Positions 1 through 7,023 of a stretch of 24,846 nucleotides of DNA are shown piece by piece. The stretch is taken from contig NZ_JBIPKI010000038.1 in the NCBI RefSeq assembly GCF_044068515.1, forward strand, positions 1 to 24,846, written 5' to 3'. The DNA is from Desulfurivibrio sp044068515 (GTDB taxonomy: Bacteria > Desulfobacterota > Desulfobulbia > Desulfobulbales > Desulfurivibrionaceae). The notes under the pieces are model-generated. The model made no database searches. It worked only from the letters and a program-made list of their open reading frames with translations, and was not told the origin of the DNA. Position numbers and translations under genes: made by a program. The first letter of the stretch is position 1, and the number at the start of each line of letters is the position of its first letter.

Positions 1-2
1 TG

Positions 3-1457
3 GATGACGCCGGGGAGCAGGTGGTGCTGCGGGGCTTAAATGTCGAATTCCGCCATTTCCGGGAGATCCTGGGGCCCCGGGACATCGCCCGGATCGCCGG
101 CCTGGGGGCCAACGCCATCCGCCTGGTCCTTGATTACCGCGACTTCGAGCCCGAGCCCTTCACCTACGACGAGGAAAGCTTTGCCCTGCTGGAGCAGATC
201 CTTTCCTGGTGCGAGCAATACCGGGTTTATGTCATTCTGGACATGCACCTGGCCCCGGGCAAGCAGAACGCCCATGACTTCGTGGTGCACCGCCAAGACC
301 AGGCCCGCTTCTGGTCGGAACCGCAAAACCAGGCCAGGTTTTACGCCCTCTGGACCGAGATCGCCCGGCGCCACGCCGACCGCGCCATCATCGCCGGCTT
401 TGACCTGCTCAACGAAGGAACCCCGCCGAACCTCGAACTGTACCGCGAGGTTATCAGCACCGCCGCCGCCCGCATCCGGGCCGTCGCTCCCCGCCATATC
501 CTGATTGTCGAGGAAGCCATACTCCCCGGCTGGGACAAAAGGCTGATCCTGCTCGACGATCCCAATGTCCTCTACAGCATCCACTTTTTCCATCCGCCCC
601 AGTTCGCCTTCTACTCCACCACCAGTTCCCGCCCGATTACCACCTATCCGGGGGAGCTGGTCAAGGCCGGGGAACTGCTGGCCGCCAGCCGAACCCCGGT
701 GGCCCGGGAGCCGGCCGGGGAGTGGCGGCGGCTCGAACTGCGGGCCACCCCGCCCGCCGGGGCGGAGCTGGTGCAGGTTCAGCTCTACTCGGAGAACGGC
801 GGCCAGGTCTGGTTTGATGATCTGCGCCTGGAAATCGCCGGTGAGTCCGTTGAACTGCCCGCGCCCCTGGTGGCCAACGGGTCGTTTGCCATCGATTATC
901 CCGGCTTCAACTGGAACACCTCCGGCGAGTGCGTGACCGTCGACCGGGAGCAGGGGCTAAGCGGCACCGCTTCTTTGCGTTTTGCCGAGTGCCGCCGGCC
1001 GGCTGCGGCCCGCAGCAGTCCCATGGCGGTCCGGGCCGGGGAATATCTGCTCAGCGGCTGGTACCGGACCAGCGGGGAGGAAGGGGAGGCCGGCTTGGCC
1101 CTCAACTGGCACCAGGCCAGGGCCATCGACCGCATCGACCGGCAAACCCTGGAGGAAAATATCCGCTACGCCCTGGAATTCCAGCAGCGGCACGAAGTGC
1201 CCCTCTACGTGGGCGAATTCACCATGCATGCCAATCCCTGGCCGGAGAGCGCCCGGCGCTATCTCCACGACCTGCTGGCGATCATGGAAAACGCCGGGCT
1301 GCACTGGACCTTCTGGGTCTACTATTCGCCCTATGCGGGAGTCGGGCTCTGGCGCGACCAGCCGCCGGTGCTCGGCAATCCGGTGGCCCTGGAGGTTCTC
1401 GAGCAGTACTTCCGGCCCGGCTCAGGGCGCTGGGCGGAGCATTTCCAGGTTGAATAG
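3..1457 (+). CDS. GH5-like glycoside hydrolase with inserted beta-rich domain (5' truncated by window)
   Basis: The reading frame is open from the first base of the window, so the start lies upstream. A GTG at 21 is not credible as the start, because the preceding codons (DDAGEQVVLRGLNVEF) already read as the usual first strand of a GH5 barrel. Numbering residues from that GTG, the acid/base Glu is about 132 (FDLLNEG) and the nucleophile Glu about 399 (LYVGEF), with an ILDMH strand near 72-76. These are hallmarks of the cellulase/glucanase clan, acting on beta-glycosidic bonds. Between the IHFFHPPQF strand (about 187-196) and the nucleophile strand lies an extra block of about 150 residues (about 215-365) containing WFDDLRL and GSFAIDYPGFNW. 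It resembles a CBM4/9-like jelly roll inserted into the barrel. Substrate and secretion cannot be judged without the N-terminus. The 3' end overlaps the convergent neighbour by 36 bp. Confidence 0.8.
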   Translation, partial: DDAGEQVVLRGLNVEFRHFREILGPRDIARIAGLGANAIRLVLDYRDFEPEPFTYDEESFALLEQILSWCEQYRVYVILDMHLAPGKQNAHDFVVHRQDQARFWSEPQNQARFYALWTEIARRHADRAIIAGFDLLNEGTPPNLELYREVISTAAARIRAVAPRHILIVEEAILPGWDKRLILLDDPNVLYSIHFFHPPQFAFYSTTSSRPITTYPGELVKAGELLAASRTPVAREPAGEWRRLELRATPPAGAELVQVQLYSENGGQVWFDDLRLEIAGESVELPAPLVANGSFAIDYPGFNWNTSGECVTVDREQGLSGTASLRFAECRRPAAARSSPMAVRAGEYLLSGWYRTSGEEGEAGLALNWHQARAIDRIDRQTLEENIRYALEFQQRHEVPLYVGEFTMHANPWPESARRYLHDLLAIMENAGLHWTFWVYYSPYAGVGLWRDQPPVLGNPVALEVLEQYFRPGSGRWAEHFQVE

Positions 1458-2414
1458 CGGCGCCGGCGCCGCTTCCTCGCACAGTTCCTCTGGCTGGTCA
1501 AGTTCGCAGCCTTCGTCGGGGAGGGCGGGAGCCGGGCCGGGCGGCCAGGAGAAGCCAGGTTCCCCGGCAGGCAGGGCGGGCTGGGGCGGCGGCGCCAGCA
1601 GACTGGGGGCCGAGGTCAGCAGGTAAGGCACGGTTCGGGCCCCGATTACGGCCAGAAAAGCCCGGTTGCGGAAGGAAATGGTTCGGATGGCCAGCATTTC
1701 CCGCCAACCCGGCCGCTCCGGTGCGACTTCGGCCAGGATGGCGACGGCGGCGGCCAGATCGCCGGAATGGGTCAGTTCCCGGCGGAAGCGGTAAATCACC
1801 GCCAGGTCGGCCGGGCGCAGGGCCAGGGGATAGAGGGCCAGGCGGGGATGAATTTCCTCCCGCTCGGCCAACTCCCGCAGTTCCTCGAGGCAGGAGGGGC
1901 AGGAGGGGGCGAAAAAGACCTTCAGGGCCGCTTCCGGCCCGCCGAAAACCGGCACCGGCTCAAATTGCTGCCGCAGCAGCCCGCTCAAAGCCGCCACCAG
2001 GACCAAAGCCCAGATCAGCAAAAGCCCGGCCAGCAGGCGGGAACCGGCCAGGACCAGCAGCACCGTCACTCCCAGCAGGCCGGCCACGATCAGGCAGCTC
2101 AGGCATACGGTGGTAAGGGCCTGCACGCCCAGCAGGAAAGCACTGACCAGCAGGCCGGCGCTCAGCCAGAGGACCAGGAACCATGATGGTCCCAGGGATG
2201 GGCCGGGCCGGGTCAACTGGCGGAACAGCAGGGCGGCCGTCACGGCGAAAAAAAAGGCTCCGAACCAGTAAAGGTCCAGGCCCAGAAAGGTCGTATCCTG
2301 AAAAAGGCGGCAACCTTCGGTGACGCAGACCGCGTCGGCGAGTCCCAGGGCGGACATGACCGTGAAAACCAGGCCGGCCAGGGCCGTGAGCAGGGCGAGG
2401 AAACTTTTAATCAT
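1422..2414 (-). CDS. VKOR-family membrane protein with C-terminal thioredoxin-like domain
   Basis: This 330-residue protein starts at an ATG preceded by AAGGAAATAAA. The N-terminal half (residues 1-150) has about five hydrophobic segments. It holds a loop cysteine pair (C30, C35 in VCVTEGCRLF) and a CxxC pair (C104, C107 in CLSC), the four-cysteine layout of vitamin K epoxide reductase homologues, which reoxidise periplasmic disulfide carriers using quinone. A soluble domain follows, with a thioredoxin-type active site CPSC (C172, C175 in FFAPSCPSCLEEL). The proline-rich tail (about 275-330) is low complexity. By family knowledge such fusions make disulfide bonds in exported proteins. The actual partner is unknown. 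The VKOR call rests on cysteine spacing and topology rather than an alignment. Confidence 0.72.
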   Translation of the reverse strand: MIKSFLALLTALAGLVFTVMSALGLADAVCVTEGCRLFQDTTFLGLDLYWFGAFFFAVTAALLFRQLTRPGPSLGPSWFLVLWLSAGLLVSAFLLGVQALTTVCLSCLIVAGLLGVTVLLVLAGSRLLAGLLLIWALVLVAALSGLLRQQFEPVPVFGGPEAALKVFFAPSCPSCLEELRELAEREEIHPRLALYPLALRPADLAVIYRFRRELTHSGDLAAAVAILAEVAPERPGWREMLAIRTISFRNRAFLAVIGARTVPYLLTSAPSLLAPPPQPALPAGEPGFSWPPGPAPALPDEGCELDQPEELCEEAAPAPLFNLEMLRPAP

Positions 2415-2697
2415 TTTATTTCCTTGCTCGTCGCCGGTCGGGAAAATCGCTAGAGCCCCGGACCGAGCGGCGGGAATGATAAATTACGGGCGCCCCTGGT
2501 ATTTCGCCGGGAGCCAGCCATCCATGTCGCTCCAGCATAGAAAAACCGGCCGCCGCCGACAAGTTTTTTTCGCGTTGGGTCCACCGAAACCTGGTTGACA
2601 CCCGGGCCGCTATGCGGAAAGAATAACCGCAATGGCGAGCTGCCGCCGGCGGTGAGTGGGGAAGCCCCGCCCGGGGGGCTCTGGACGGGGAAAAACA

Positions 2698-3495
2698 ATG
2701 TTCGACTGGCAATACCTGGAAACCCTCAAACTGCCCTTCTACCTGGCCGGGCTGGTGGGCTTTCTGCTGTTGGAACTGCGCTTAAGCTACCGCCCTCCCT
2801 CGGTGCCCAAGGCGCGGCGCTGGTTGACCAACCTGCCTCTGGCCCTGGTCAACAGCGGGATTTATCTCCTGGTTTTCAGCGGCCTCATCGCCGCCACCCT
2901 GTTCCTGGTGGAAGATCAGGGAGTGGGCCTGCTCAACGCCTATCCCTTGCCCTTCTGGCTCCAACTGCTGCTCGGGGTGGTGATCCTCGATTTCTTTCTC
3001 TGGCTCTGGCACCTGCTCAATCACGAGGTTCCCCTGCTCTGGCGCTTCCATCGGGTTCATCACAGCGATATGAACATGGATGTCTCCACGGCCAGCCGCT
3101 TTCATCTGGGCGAAATTATGATCTCCGGCCTGATCCGCCTGGCGGTGATCTATACCTTCGGCTTGAGCCTGGCCGCCTACCTGCTTTTCGAGATCCTGGT
3201 CAGCCTTTCCATCCAGTTTCACCACAGCAGCCTGCGGGTCAGCCCGGTGTTCGAGCGATTCTGGGTCTTGTTGCTGGTGCCGCCCTTTTTTCACCGGATT
3301 CACCATTCGATCCGGATCAGGGAGCGCAACACCAATTACGGGATAATTTTTTCCTTTTGGGATCGCTTTTTCGGCACCATGCTGACTAAAGTGGAACAGG
3401 ACGGCATCATCATCGGGATCGGCAGCCATCGTGATTTCAAGCGCCTCGGTTTGTGGGGCCTTCTGACCATGCCCTTCACCCGCGCCACCCCGTAA
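2698..3495 (+). CDS. sterol desaturase / fatty acid hydroxylase superfamily membrane protein
   Basis: The 265-residue product carries the histidine clusters of the di-iron membrane hydroxylase family: HLLNH (H105, H109), HRVHH (H118, H121, H122), HH at 175-176 and HRIHH (H199, H202, H203) followed by NTNYG and WDRFFGT. Several hydrophobic segments (about 10-27, 50-70, 88-104, 145-175, 188-198) fit an inner-membrane protein with the iron site on the cytoplasmic face. Family members insert oxygen into, or desaturate, lipid or sterol C-H bonds; the substrate here cannot be inferred. An in-frame GTG lies 42 nt upstream at 2656. I prefer the ATG at 2698 because the family usually begins close to the first membrane segment. 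A TTGACA at 2595-2600 could belong to a promoter, but no good -10 follows. An oxygen-dependent enzyme is notable if the host is anaerobic. Confidence 0.85.
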   Translation: MFDWQYLETLKLPFYLAGLVGFLLLELRLSYRPPSVPKARRWLTNLPLALVNSGIYLLVFSGLIAATLFLVEDQGVGLLNAYPLPFWLQLLLGVVILDFFLWLWHLLNHEVPLLWRFHRVHHSDMNMDVSTASRFHLGEIMISGLIRLAVIYTFGLSLAAYLLFEILVSLSIQFHHSSLRVSPVFERFWVLLLVPPFFHRIHHSIRIRERNTNYGIIFSFWDRFFGTMLTKVEQDGIIIGIGSHRDFKRLGLWGLLTMPFTRATP

Positions 3496-3510
3496 GCCGC
3501 CACCTGGAAC

Positions 3511-3530
3511 GCCCGCCGGCCAAGGCGGGC
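3511..3530 (+). terminator. short GC hairpin after the desaturase gene
   Basis: A perfect 7-bp stem (gcccgcc / ggcgggc) with a 6-nt loop sits 15 bases after the stop codon. The bases that follow are A/T rich but contain no immediate T-run, so it may stabilise the mRNA end rather than terminate transcription. Confidence 0.3.
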
Positions 3531-3563
3531 CGGGATTAATCAATTATTTTTGCGAGGCTGGAT

Positions 3564-4370
3564 ATGAACTGGAAAAACCTCTTCTCCCTCACCTCATCCT
3601 TGAAACCCGACCAGGCGCGCAAACTCATCGAAACCAGCGCTCCCGACGAGGTCCAGGTGCTGGATGTGCGCCAGCCCAAGGAATATGAGGCGGGCCATCT
3701 GCCGGGAGCGCGGCTGATTCCCATCAAAGAGCTGCCCGACCGTTTGGCCGAGCTGGACCGCGCTAAGCCGGTGGTGGCCTATTGCGCCGTAGGCGGCCGG
3801 AGCCGGGCCGCGGCCCAGTATCTCAGCGGCAAGGGTTTTGAGAAAGTGCACAATCTGCTGGGGGGGATCAAGGCCTGGCAGGGCGGCCAGGCCTTCGGGC
3901 CGGAAAGCGCCGGCCTGGAGCTGCTGCCGGCCGGGGCCGACTACGATGACGCCGCCGCCCTGGCCTTTGCCATGGAAGACGGCCTGCAGCGCTTTTACCA
4001 CCGCCTGGCCGCGGCGAGCGGGGATACCCCGCTGGGCCGGACCTATCAGCGCCTGGCCGGGTTCGAAGAGGGCCACAAAGCGCGCCTGACCAAGGAATAC
4101 CGGGCCCGCACCGGCCGCGACCTGAAGCCGGCCGGTTCCGGAGAGCTGATCGAGGGGGGGCGAACTCCGGCCGAGCCGGCGGCGACCACTCCCGCCGAGG
4201 CCCTGGAAGAGGCCATGGGCCTGGAGTTCCAGGCCCAGGATCTCTATCAAAGGCTGGCCCAGCGGAGCGAGGCGGAGGCGGGCCGGGAACTGTTTCTCGC
4301 CCTGGCTGCCGAGGAAAAGGAACACCTCTCTTTTCTGGAGCGGGAACTCGAACGGCTCCCGGCTGATTAG
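3564..4370 (+). CDS. rhodanese domain fused to rubrerythrin-like ferritin domain
   Basis: A 268-residue, two-domain cytoplasmic protein. Residues about 10-110 form a rhodanese fold with DVRQPKEYEAGHLPGA and an active-site loop whose catalytic cysteine is C74 (CAVGGRSR), expected to carry a persulfide. Residues about 127-265 form a helical ferritin-like domain with E138, E168/H171 (EEGH), E221 (GLEFQAQDLY) and E250/H254 (EEKEH). This is the ExxH pattern of di-iron rubrerythrins. No rubredoxin CxxC iron site is present, so electrons must come from another protein or from the persulfide. The combination suggests sulfur transfer coupled to peroxide or oxygen detoxification, which is an inference. 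The gene ends in TTAG, shared tail-to-tail with the htpG stop (4 bp overlap). The start ATG follows GAGGCTGGAT. Confidence 0.85.
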   Translation: MNWKNLFSLTSSLKPDQARKLIETSAPDEVQVLDVRQPKEYEAGHLPGARLIPIKELPDRLAELDRAKPVVAYCAVGGRSRAAAQYLSGKGFEKVHNLLGGIKAWQGGQAFGPESAGLELLPAGADYDDAAALAFAMEDGLQRFYHRLAAASGDTPLGRTYQRLAGFEEGHKARLTKEYRARTGRDLKPAGSGELIEGGRTPAEPAATTPAEALEEAMGLEFQAQDLYQRLAQRSEAEAGRELFLALAAEEKEHLSFLERELERLPAD

Positions 4371-6277
4371 GCCGAATCCGCCGGGCCCCGGCCGACCAGG
4401 CGGGCCAGGATCTCGTAGTTGCGGCCCACCATGGCCCGGGGTTCGGTCATCAGACCGGCCTGAATCAGGGCGTTGTCGAATATCTGGGCCGTGATCTTGC
4501 GGGCCAGATCCTCGTCTTCCCGGCGCAGCCGGTTGAGGCCGCCGATCAAGGCGTGGCCGGGGTTGATTTCAAGATTCTTGCCCCCGAAATCGGGCATTTG
4601 CTGGCCCGAGGCCCGCATCACCCGCTCCATGCTGCTGGTGAGAAAGCCGTCGGGGTTGACCACCATGGCCGGGCTGTCGGTGAGCCGTTTCGATTCCTTG
4701 ACCTCCTTGACCTTGTCGCCCAGCACCTCCTTCATCCAGGCCGCCAGGGCCTGGGCCTCCTCGGGAGGCAGGGCGGCGGCCGCCTTCTCCGCCGCCGCCG
4801 GGTCCTGATCTTCCTTCTTGGCCGCCTCGCCCAACTCCAGATCGCCCCGGTCGGCGGAAACCAGCTGGTGCTCCGCGAATTCGCCGATATGGCTGAGGGC
4901 GAAATCATCCATGGGGTCCAGGGTATAGAGCACTTCCAGGTCGCGCTGGCGGAAGGCCTCAAGATAAGGGCCGGTCTCCACCGCCTCGCGGCTGGGACCG
5001 CTGATGTAGTAGATATCCTTTTGCTCCGGGGCCATCCGGGCGATGTAGTCGCTCAGCGAGGTCAGCTTGCCCGGCTCGGTATGGGAGGATTCGAAACGCA
5101 GCAGTCCCGCCAGTTCCTTGCGGTAATTGAAGTCCGAGATCGCCCCTTCCTTGAGAAACATCCCGAAGGTGTTCCAGAACTTCTCGTAGGTTTCCGGCTC
5201 GTTCTGGGCCAGTTCGGCCAGGAACTTGAGCAGCCGCTTGCTGATCACCCGGTTGATCTTGGCGACCAGGGCGCTGTCCTGGAGGGCCTGGCGGGAGATA
5301 TTGAGGGGCAGATCCTCGCTGTCGATGACCCCTTTGACAAAGCGCAGCCACTCGGGCAGGATGTTTTTGCTGTGCTGCTCGATCAGCACCCGCTGGCAGT
5401 AGAGGTTGACCCCCGGGTCCATCCGGCCGAAGCCCAGGCGCTCGATATTTTCCTGGGGCAGGAAGAGCAGGGCCTTGACCGCCAGGGGGGCGTCGGCGCT
5501 GAAATGGAGCCGGGCCCGGGGTTCGTCGAAGGCGTTGGCGATATACTTGTAAAATTCCTGGTATTCCTCTTCCTTGATCTCGTTCTTGCTGCGGGTCCAG
5601 ATGGCCTGGACGGTGTTGACGGTCTCGTCGGCCACCTTGATCGGGAAGGGCACGAAGCTGGAGTAGCGGCGGATGATCTGCTTGATCCGCTCTTGATCGG
5701 CAAATTCGCCGGCGTCTTCCTTCAGCTCCAGGATAATTTTGGTTCCCCGCCGGATTCCGGGACAGGGCGCGATGGTATAGGTGCCGGTGCCGTCGGAAAT
5801 CCATTCGTGGCCCGGCTCTTCCGGCCGGTAGCTCCGCGACTGCACCCGGACTTTGGCCGCCACCATGAAGGCGGCGTAAAAGCCCACCCCGAACTGGCCG
5901 ATCAGGTTGAGATCCTTGCGCTGGTTTTCGGCCAGGTTGGCCCAGAAGGTCCGGGAACCCGAATGGGCGATGGTGCCGAGGTTGCTTTCCAGCTCGCCCC
6001 GGTCCATGCCGAGGCCGGTATCGGTGATGGTCAGGGTTTGCTGTTCCTGGTCGGCGCTGATCTTGATTTCCAGGGGCAGGTGGTCGTCGAAAACCTCTTC
6101 GCTCAGCAGGCGCTGGTGGCGGAATTTTTCCAGGGCGTCGGCGGAGTTGGAGATCAGTTCGCGGAGAAAAATTTCCCGCTCGGTGTAAAGCGAGTTGATG
6201 ACGATGTCCAGCATCTTCTTGACTTCGGCTTGAAACTCCCGGGTTTCGGCGGCCGGGGCGGTTTTTTCGCTGCTCAT
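4367..6277 (-). CDS. htpG: molecular chaperone HtpG (Hsp90)
   Basis: The 636-residue product is full length (the E. coli protein is 624). The N-terminal GHKL ATPase domain shows the expected motifs: ELISNSADAL (ATP/Mg-binding Asn), DTGLGM, GTIAHSGS and GQFGVGFYAAFMV. The middle and C-terminal dimerisation domains follow (NISRQALQ, FVKGVIDSEDLPL). HtpG is a cytosolic ATP-dependent chaperone that remodels client proteins together with DnaK. The start ATG has AAGGAG about 9 bases upstream. The gene stands alone on the minus strand with its own promoter (6382-6409) and a leader of roughly 100 nt. No sigma-32-type heat-shock promoter was recognised. Confidence 0.97.
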   Translation of the reverse strand: MSSEKTAPAAETREFQAEVKKMLDIVINSLYTEREIFLRELISNSADALEKFRHQRLLSEEVFDDHLPLEIKISADQEQQTLTITDTGLGMDRGELESNLGTIAHSGSRTFWANLAENQRKDLNLIGQFGVGFYAAFMVAAKVRVQSRSYRPEEPGHEWISDGTGTYTIAPCPGIRRGTKIILELKEDAGEFADQERIKQIIRRYSSFVPFPIKVADETVNTVQAIWTRSKNEIKEEEYQEFYKYIANAFDEPRARLHFSADAPLAVKALLFLPQENIERLGFGRMDPGVNLYCQRVLIEQHSKNILPEWLRFVKGVIDSEDLPLNISRQALQDSALVAKINRVISKRLLKFLAELAQNEPETYEKFWNTFGMFLKEGAISDFNYRKELAGLLRFESSHTEPGKLTSLSDYIARMAPEQKDIYYISGPSREAVETGPYLEAFRQRDLEVLYTLDPMDDFALSHIGEFAEHQLVSADRGDLELGEAAKKEDQDPAAAEKAAAALPPEEAQALAAWMKEVLGDKVKEVKESKRLTDSPAMVVNPDGFLTSSMERVMRASGQQMPDFGGKNLEINPGHALIGGLNRLRREDEDLARKITAQIFDNALIQAGLMTEPRAMVGRNYEILARLVGRGPADSA

Positions 6278-6489
6278 TGCTGCGCTCTCCTTGCTTAACC
6301 TGATGTAATTAAAAGTAAAATATAGTAGTTGAACCCGGCCGGCGGGGTTGCGGCCCGGCCGGCCCCGGGGGCGGCGTTTAAAGCTTAATCATCATCCGCC
6401 GACTGTCAAGGCGGGCAGGGGGCTGGGGACCCAAGCGGGGCAGGAGGTACGGCTTTGCCCGGAGAACACTGGGGTGGCCAGGAAAAAGC
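6278..6489 (-). other. htpG leader region; no gene seen
   Basis: This intergenic stretch separates the htpG start from the sbtA terminator. Reading toward htpG it holds a sigma-70-like promoter and then a very GC-rich segment in which the palindromic octamer ccggccgg occurs twice (6335-6342 and 6355-6362) and can fold on itself. An A/T-rich stretch (6306-6332) follows before the ribosome binding site. I found no convincing coding frame. Confidence 0.5.
6382..6409 (-). promoter_or_regulatory. candidate htpG promoter
   Basis: On the minus strand a consensus -35 TTGACA (6404-6409) is followed after 16 nt by TAAGCT (6382-6387). It would start a transcript roughly 100 nt before the htpG start codon. 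The -35 is perfect and the -10 is weak. Confidence 0.5.
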
Positions 6490-6531
6490 AAAAAAAAAAC
6501 CGGATGCGAGCCCATCTGCCCGCATCCGGTT
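6490..6531 (-). terminator. intrinsic terminator of sbtA
   Basis: On the minus strand a perfect 11-bp stem (aaccggatgcg / cgcatccggtt, 6498-6531) with a 12-nt loop is followed directly by a run of at least eight T. This is a textbook rho-independent terminator 103 nt after the sbtA stop codon. Confidence 0.92.
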
Positions 6532-6633
6532 CTGCAAGGACCACCCTGGTTAGCGCTATTCACCAGGCGCCGCCACGGTTAAGCCGCCTCGGCGGCTGCC
6601 GCCGACGGACGGTTACTGGTCCTTAAGGGTTGG
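6532..6633 (-). other. sbtA 3' untranslated region with two hairpins
   Basis: Between the sbtA stop and its terminator lie two further short inverted repeats. One is a 7-bp agccgcc/ggcggct arm pair at 6582-6597. The other is a 6-bp cctggt/accagg arm pair at 6545-6567 around a loop containing tagcgcta. They may stabilise the transcript or belong to a small RNA. No coding frame is supported. Confidence 0.35.
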
Positions 6634-6927
6634 TTACTTGTCTTTCTTGTCGGTGCTCCCGGCACCTTGCGGAGCGGCGCCTCAGCCGCTGCCTCCCGGT
6701 CTTTCCTTCTCGTCTTTTTCCTTGTCTTTATCGGCGCCGCCGGCGTCGTTGGTGCCGCTTCAGCCGCTGGGGGCGGGGGTCTCAGTGGTGCTCCCGGCAC
6801 CACCCTTGTTGCCGCTTCAGCCGCTGCCGGTCTGGGCCTCGGCCGGGGCCGCCGTCAGGCTGGCGCCGGCCAGCAGCCCGGCCAGACCGATGCCGGCCAG
6901 CATCATTTTCAGTTCTTTCGCGTCCAT
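6634..6927 (-). CDS. sbtA: SbtA-like selenobiotic RiPP precursor with three in-frame UGA (Sec) codons
   Basis: From an ATG (6927) preceded by CGAGGAT, the frame runs through three UGA codons (6817-6819, 6760-6762, 6682-6684) to UAA at 6634-6636. Read as selenocysteine they are U37, U56 and U82 of a 97-residue peptide. The N-terminus (MDAKELKMMLAGIGLAGLLA...) looks like a hydrophobic leader ending near AEAQ, about residue 32. The remainder is Gly/Ser/Lys/Asp rich with three repeats, GSGUSG, PSGUSG and GSGUGA. The cysteine-free sequence and the repeated S-G-U context match the family I recall as 'selenobiotic' or thio(seleno)oxazole precursors (SbtA), modified by a radical SAM enzyme. That enzyme is the neighbour at 7086-8660. 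Each UGA is followed by a SECIS-like hairpin. Plain translation truncates the peptide at 36 residues, so it is easily missed or called a pseudogene. Maturation chemistry and function are unknown. Confidence 0.87.
6652..6666 (-). promoter_or_regulatory. SECIS-like hairpin for third UGA of sbtA
   Basis: Starting exactly 15 nt after the UGA at 6682-6684, the mRNA reads ggtgc-cggga-gcacc, a perfect 5-bp stem with a G-rich 5-nt loop. It is identical to the hairpin after the first UGA and at the same offset. Bacterial SECIS hairpins recognised by SelB sit just downstream of the UGA with G residues in the apical loop. Confidence 0.7.
6732..6742 (-). promoter_or_regulatory. SECIS-like hairpin for second UGA of sbtA
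   Basis: After the UGA at 6760-6762 the mRNA can form a 4-bp stem cggc/gccg (nucleotides 18-21 and 25-28 after the UGA) closing a GGC loop. The two loop guanines fall at nucleotides 22-23, the same place as in the other two hairpins. The stem is shorter, and an alternative 4-bp pairing shifted by three bases exists, so this is the weakest of the three. Confidence 0.5.
6785..6803 (-). promoter_or_regulatory. SECIS-like hairpin for first UGA of sbtA
   Basis: After the UGA at 6817-6819 a 7-bp perfect stem (gtggtgc / gcaccac) closes the loop cggga. Its core 15-mer begins 15 nt after the UGA, and loop guanines occupy nucleotides 22-24. It is the most stable of the three candidates. Confidence 0.72.
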
Positions 6928-6982
6928 TCCAGATCCTCGTTTGGGGTTGAAACCGAATGCAAATATAACCCAGGTATAACCA

Positions 6983-7012
6983 ATCATATAGGATCGGTTC
7001 TTTCTATGTAAA
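6983..7012 (-). promoter_or_regulatory. candidate sbtA promoter
   Basis: On the minus strand TTTACA (7007-7012) and TATGAT (6983-6988) are separated by 18 nt, a good sigma-70-type match. It gives a leader of about 50 nt before the sbtA ATG. Just downstream of the -10, GGTTATA is repeated twice 11 bases apart (about 6965-6981), which could be a regulator site. The promoter lies after the sbtM terminator, so sbtA appears to be transcribed on its own. Confidence 0.6.
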
Positions 7013-7023
7013 GCGTTTTTTGT

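Noticed and set aside
2430..2560. A 13-residue leader peptide (MDGWLPAKYQGRP) on the minus strand before the VKOR gene
   Set aside because: It has a GGAG upstream, but nothing else supports translation; a frame this short is expected by chance.
4553..6298. Long 581-residue plus-strand open frame opposite htpG
   Set aside because: It is an antisense shadow of the well-conserved htpG gene, with no family resemblance and no suitable start context.
6579..6803. A separate 74-residue minus-strand protein starting downstream of the first UGA
   Set aside because: It is in the same frame as sbtA but starts on a poor codon and would simply be sbtA minus its leader. The continuous UGA-containing reading explains the promoter, ribosome binding site and repeats.
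6634..6927. sbtA as a pseudogene broken by three nonsense codons
   Set aside because: All three interruptions are UGA, all follow Ser-Gly codons, each has a hairpin at the same offset, and the matching radical SAM gene is adjacent. Random decay would not give this pattern.
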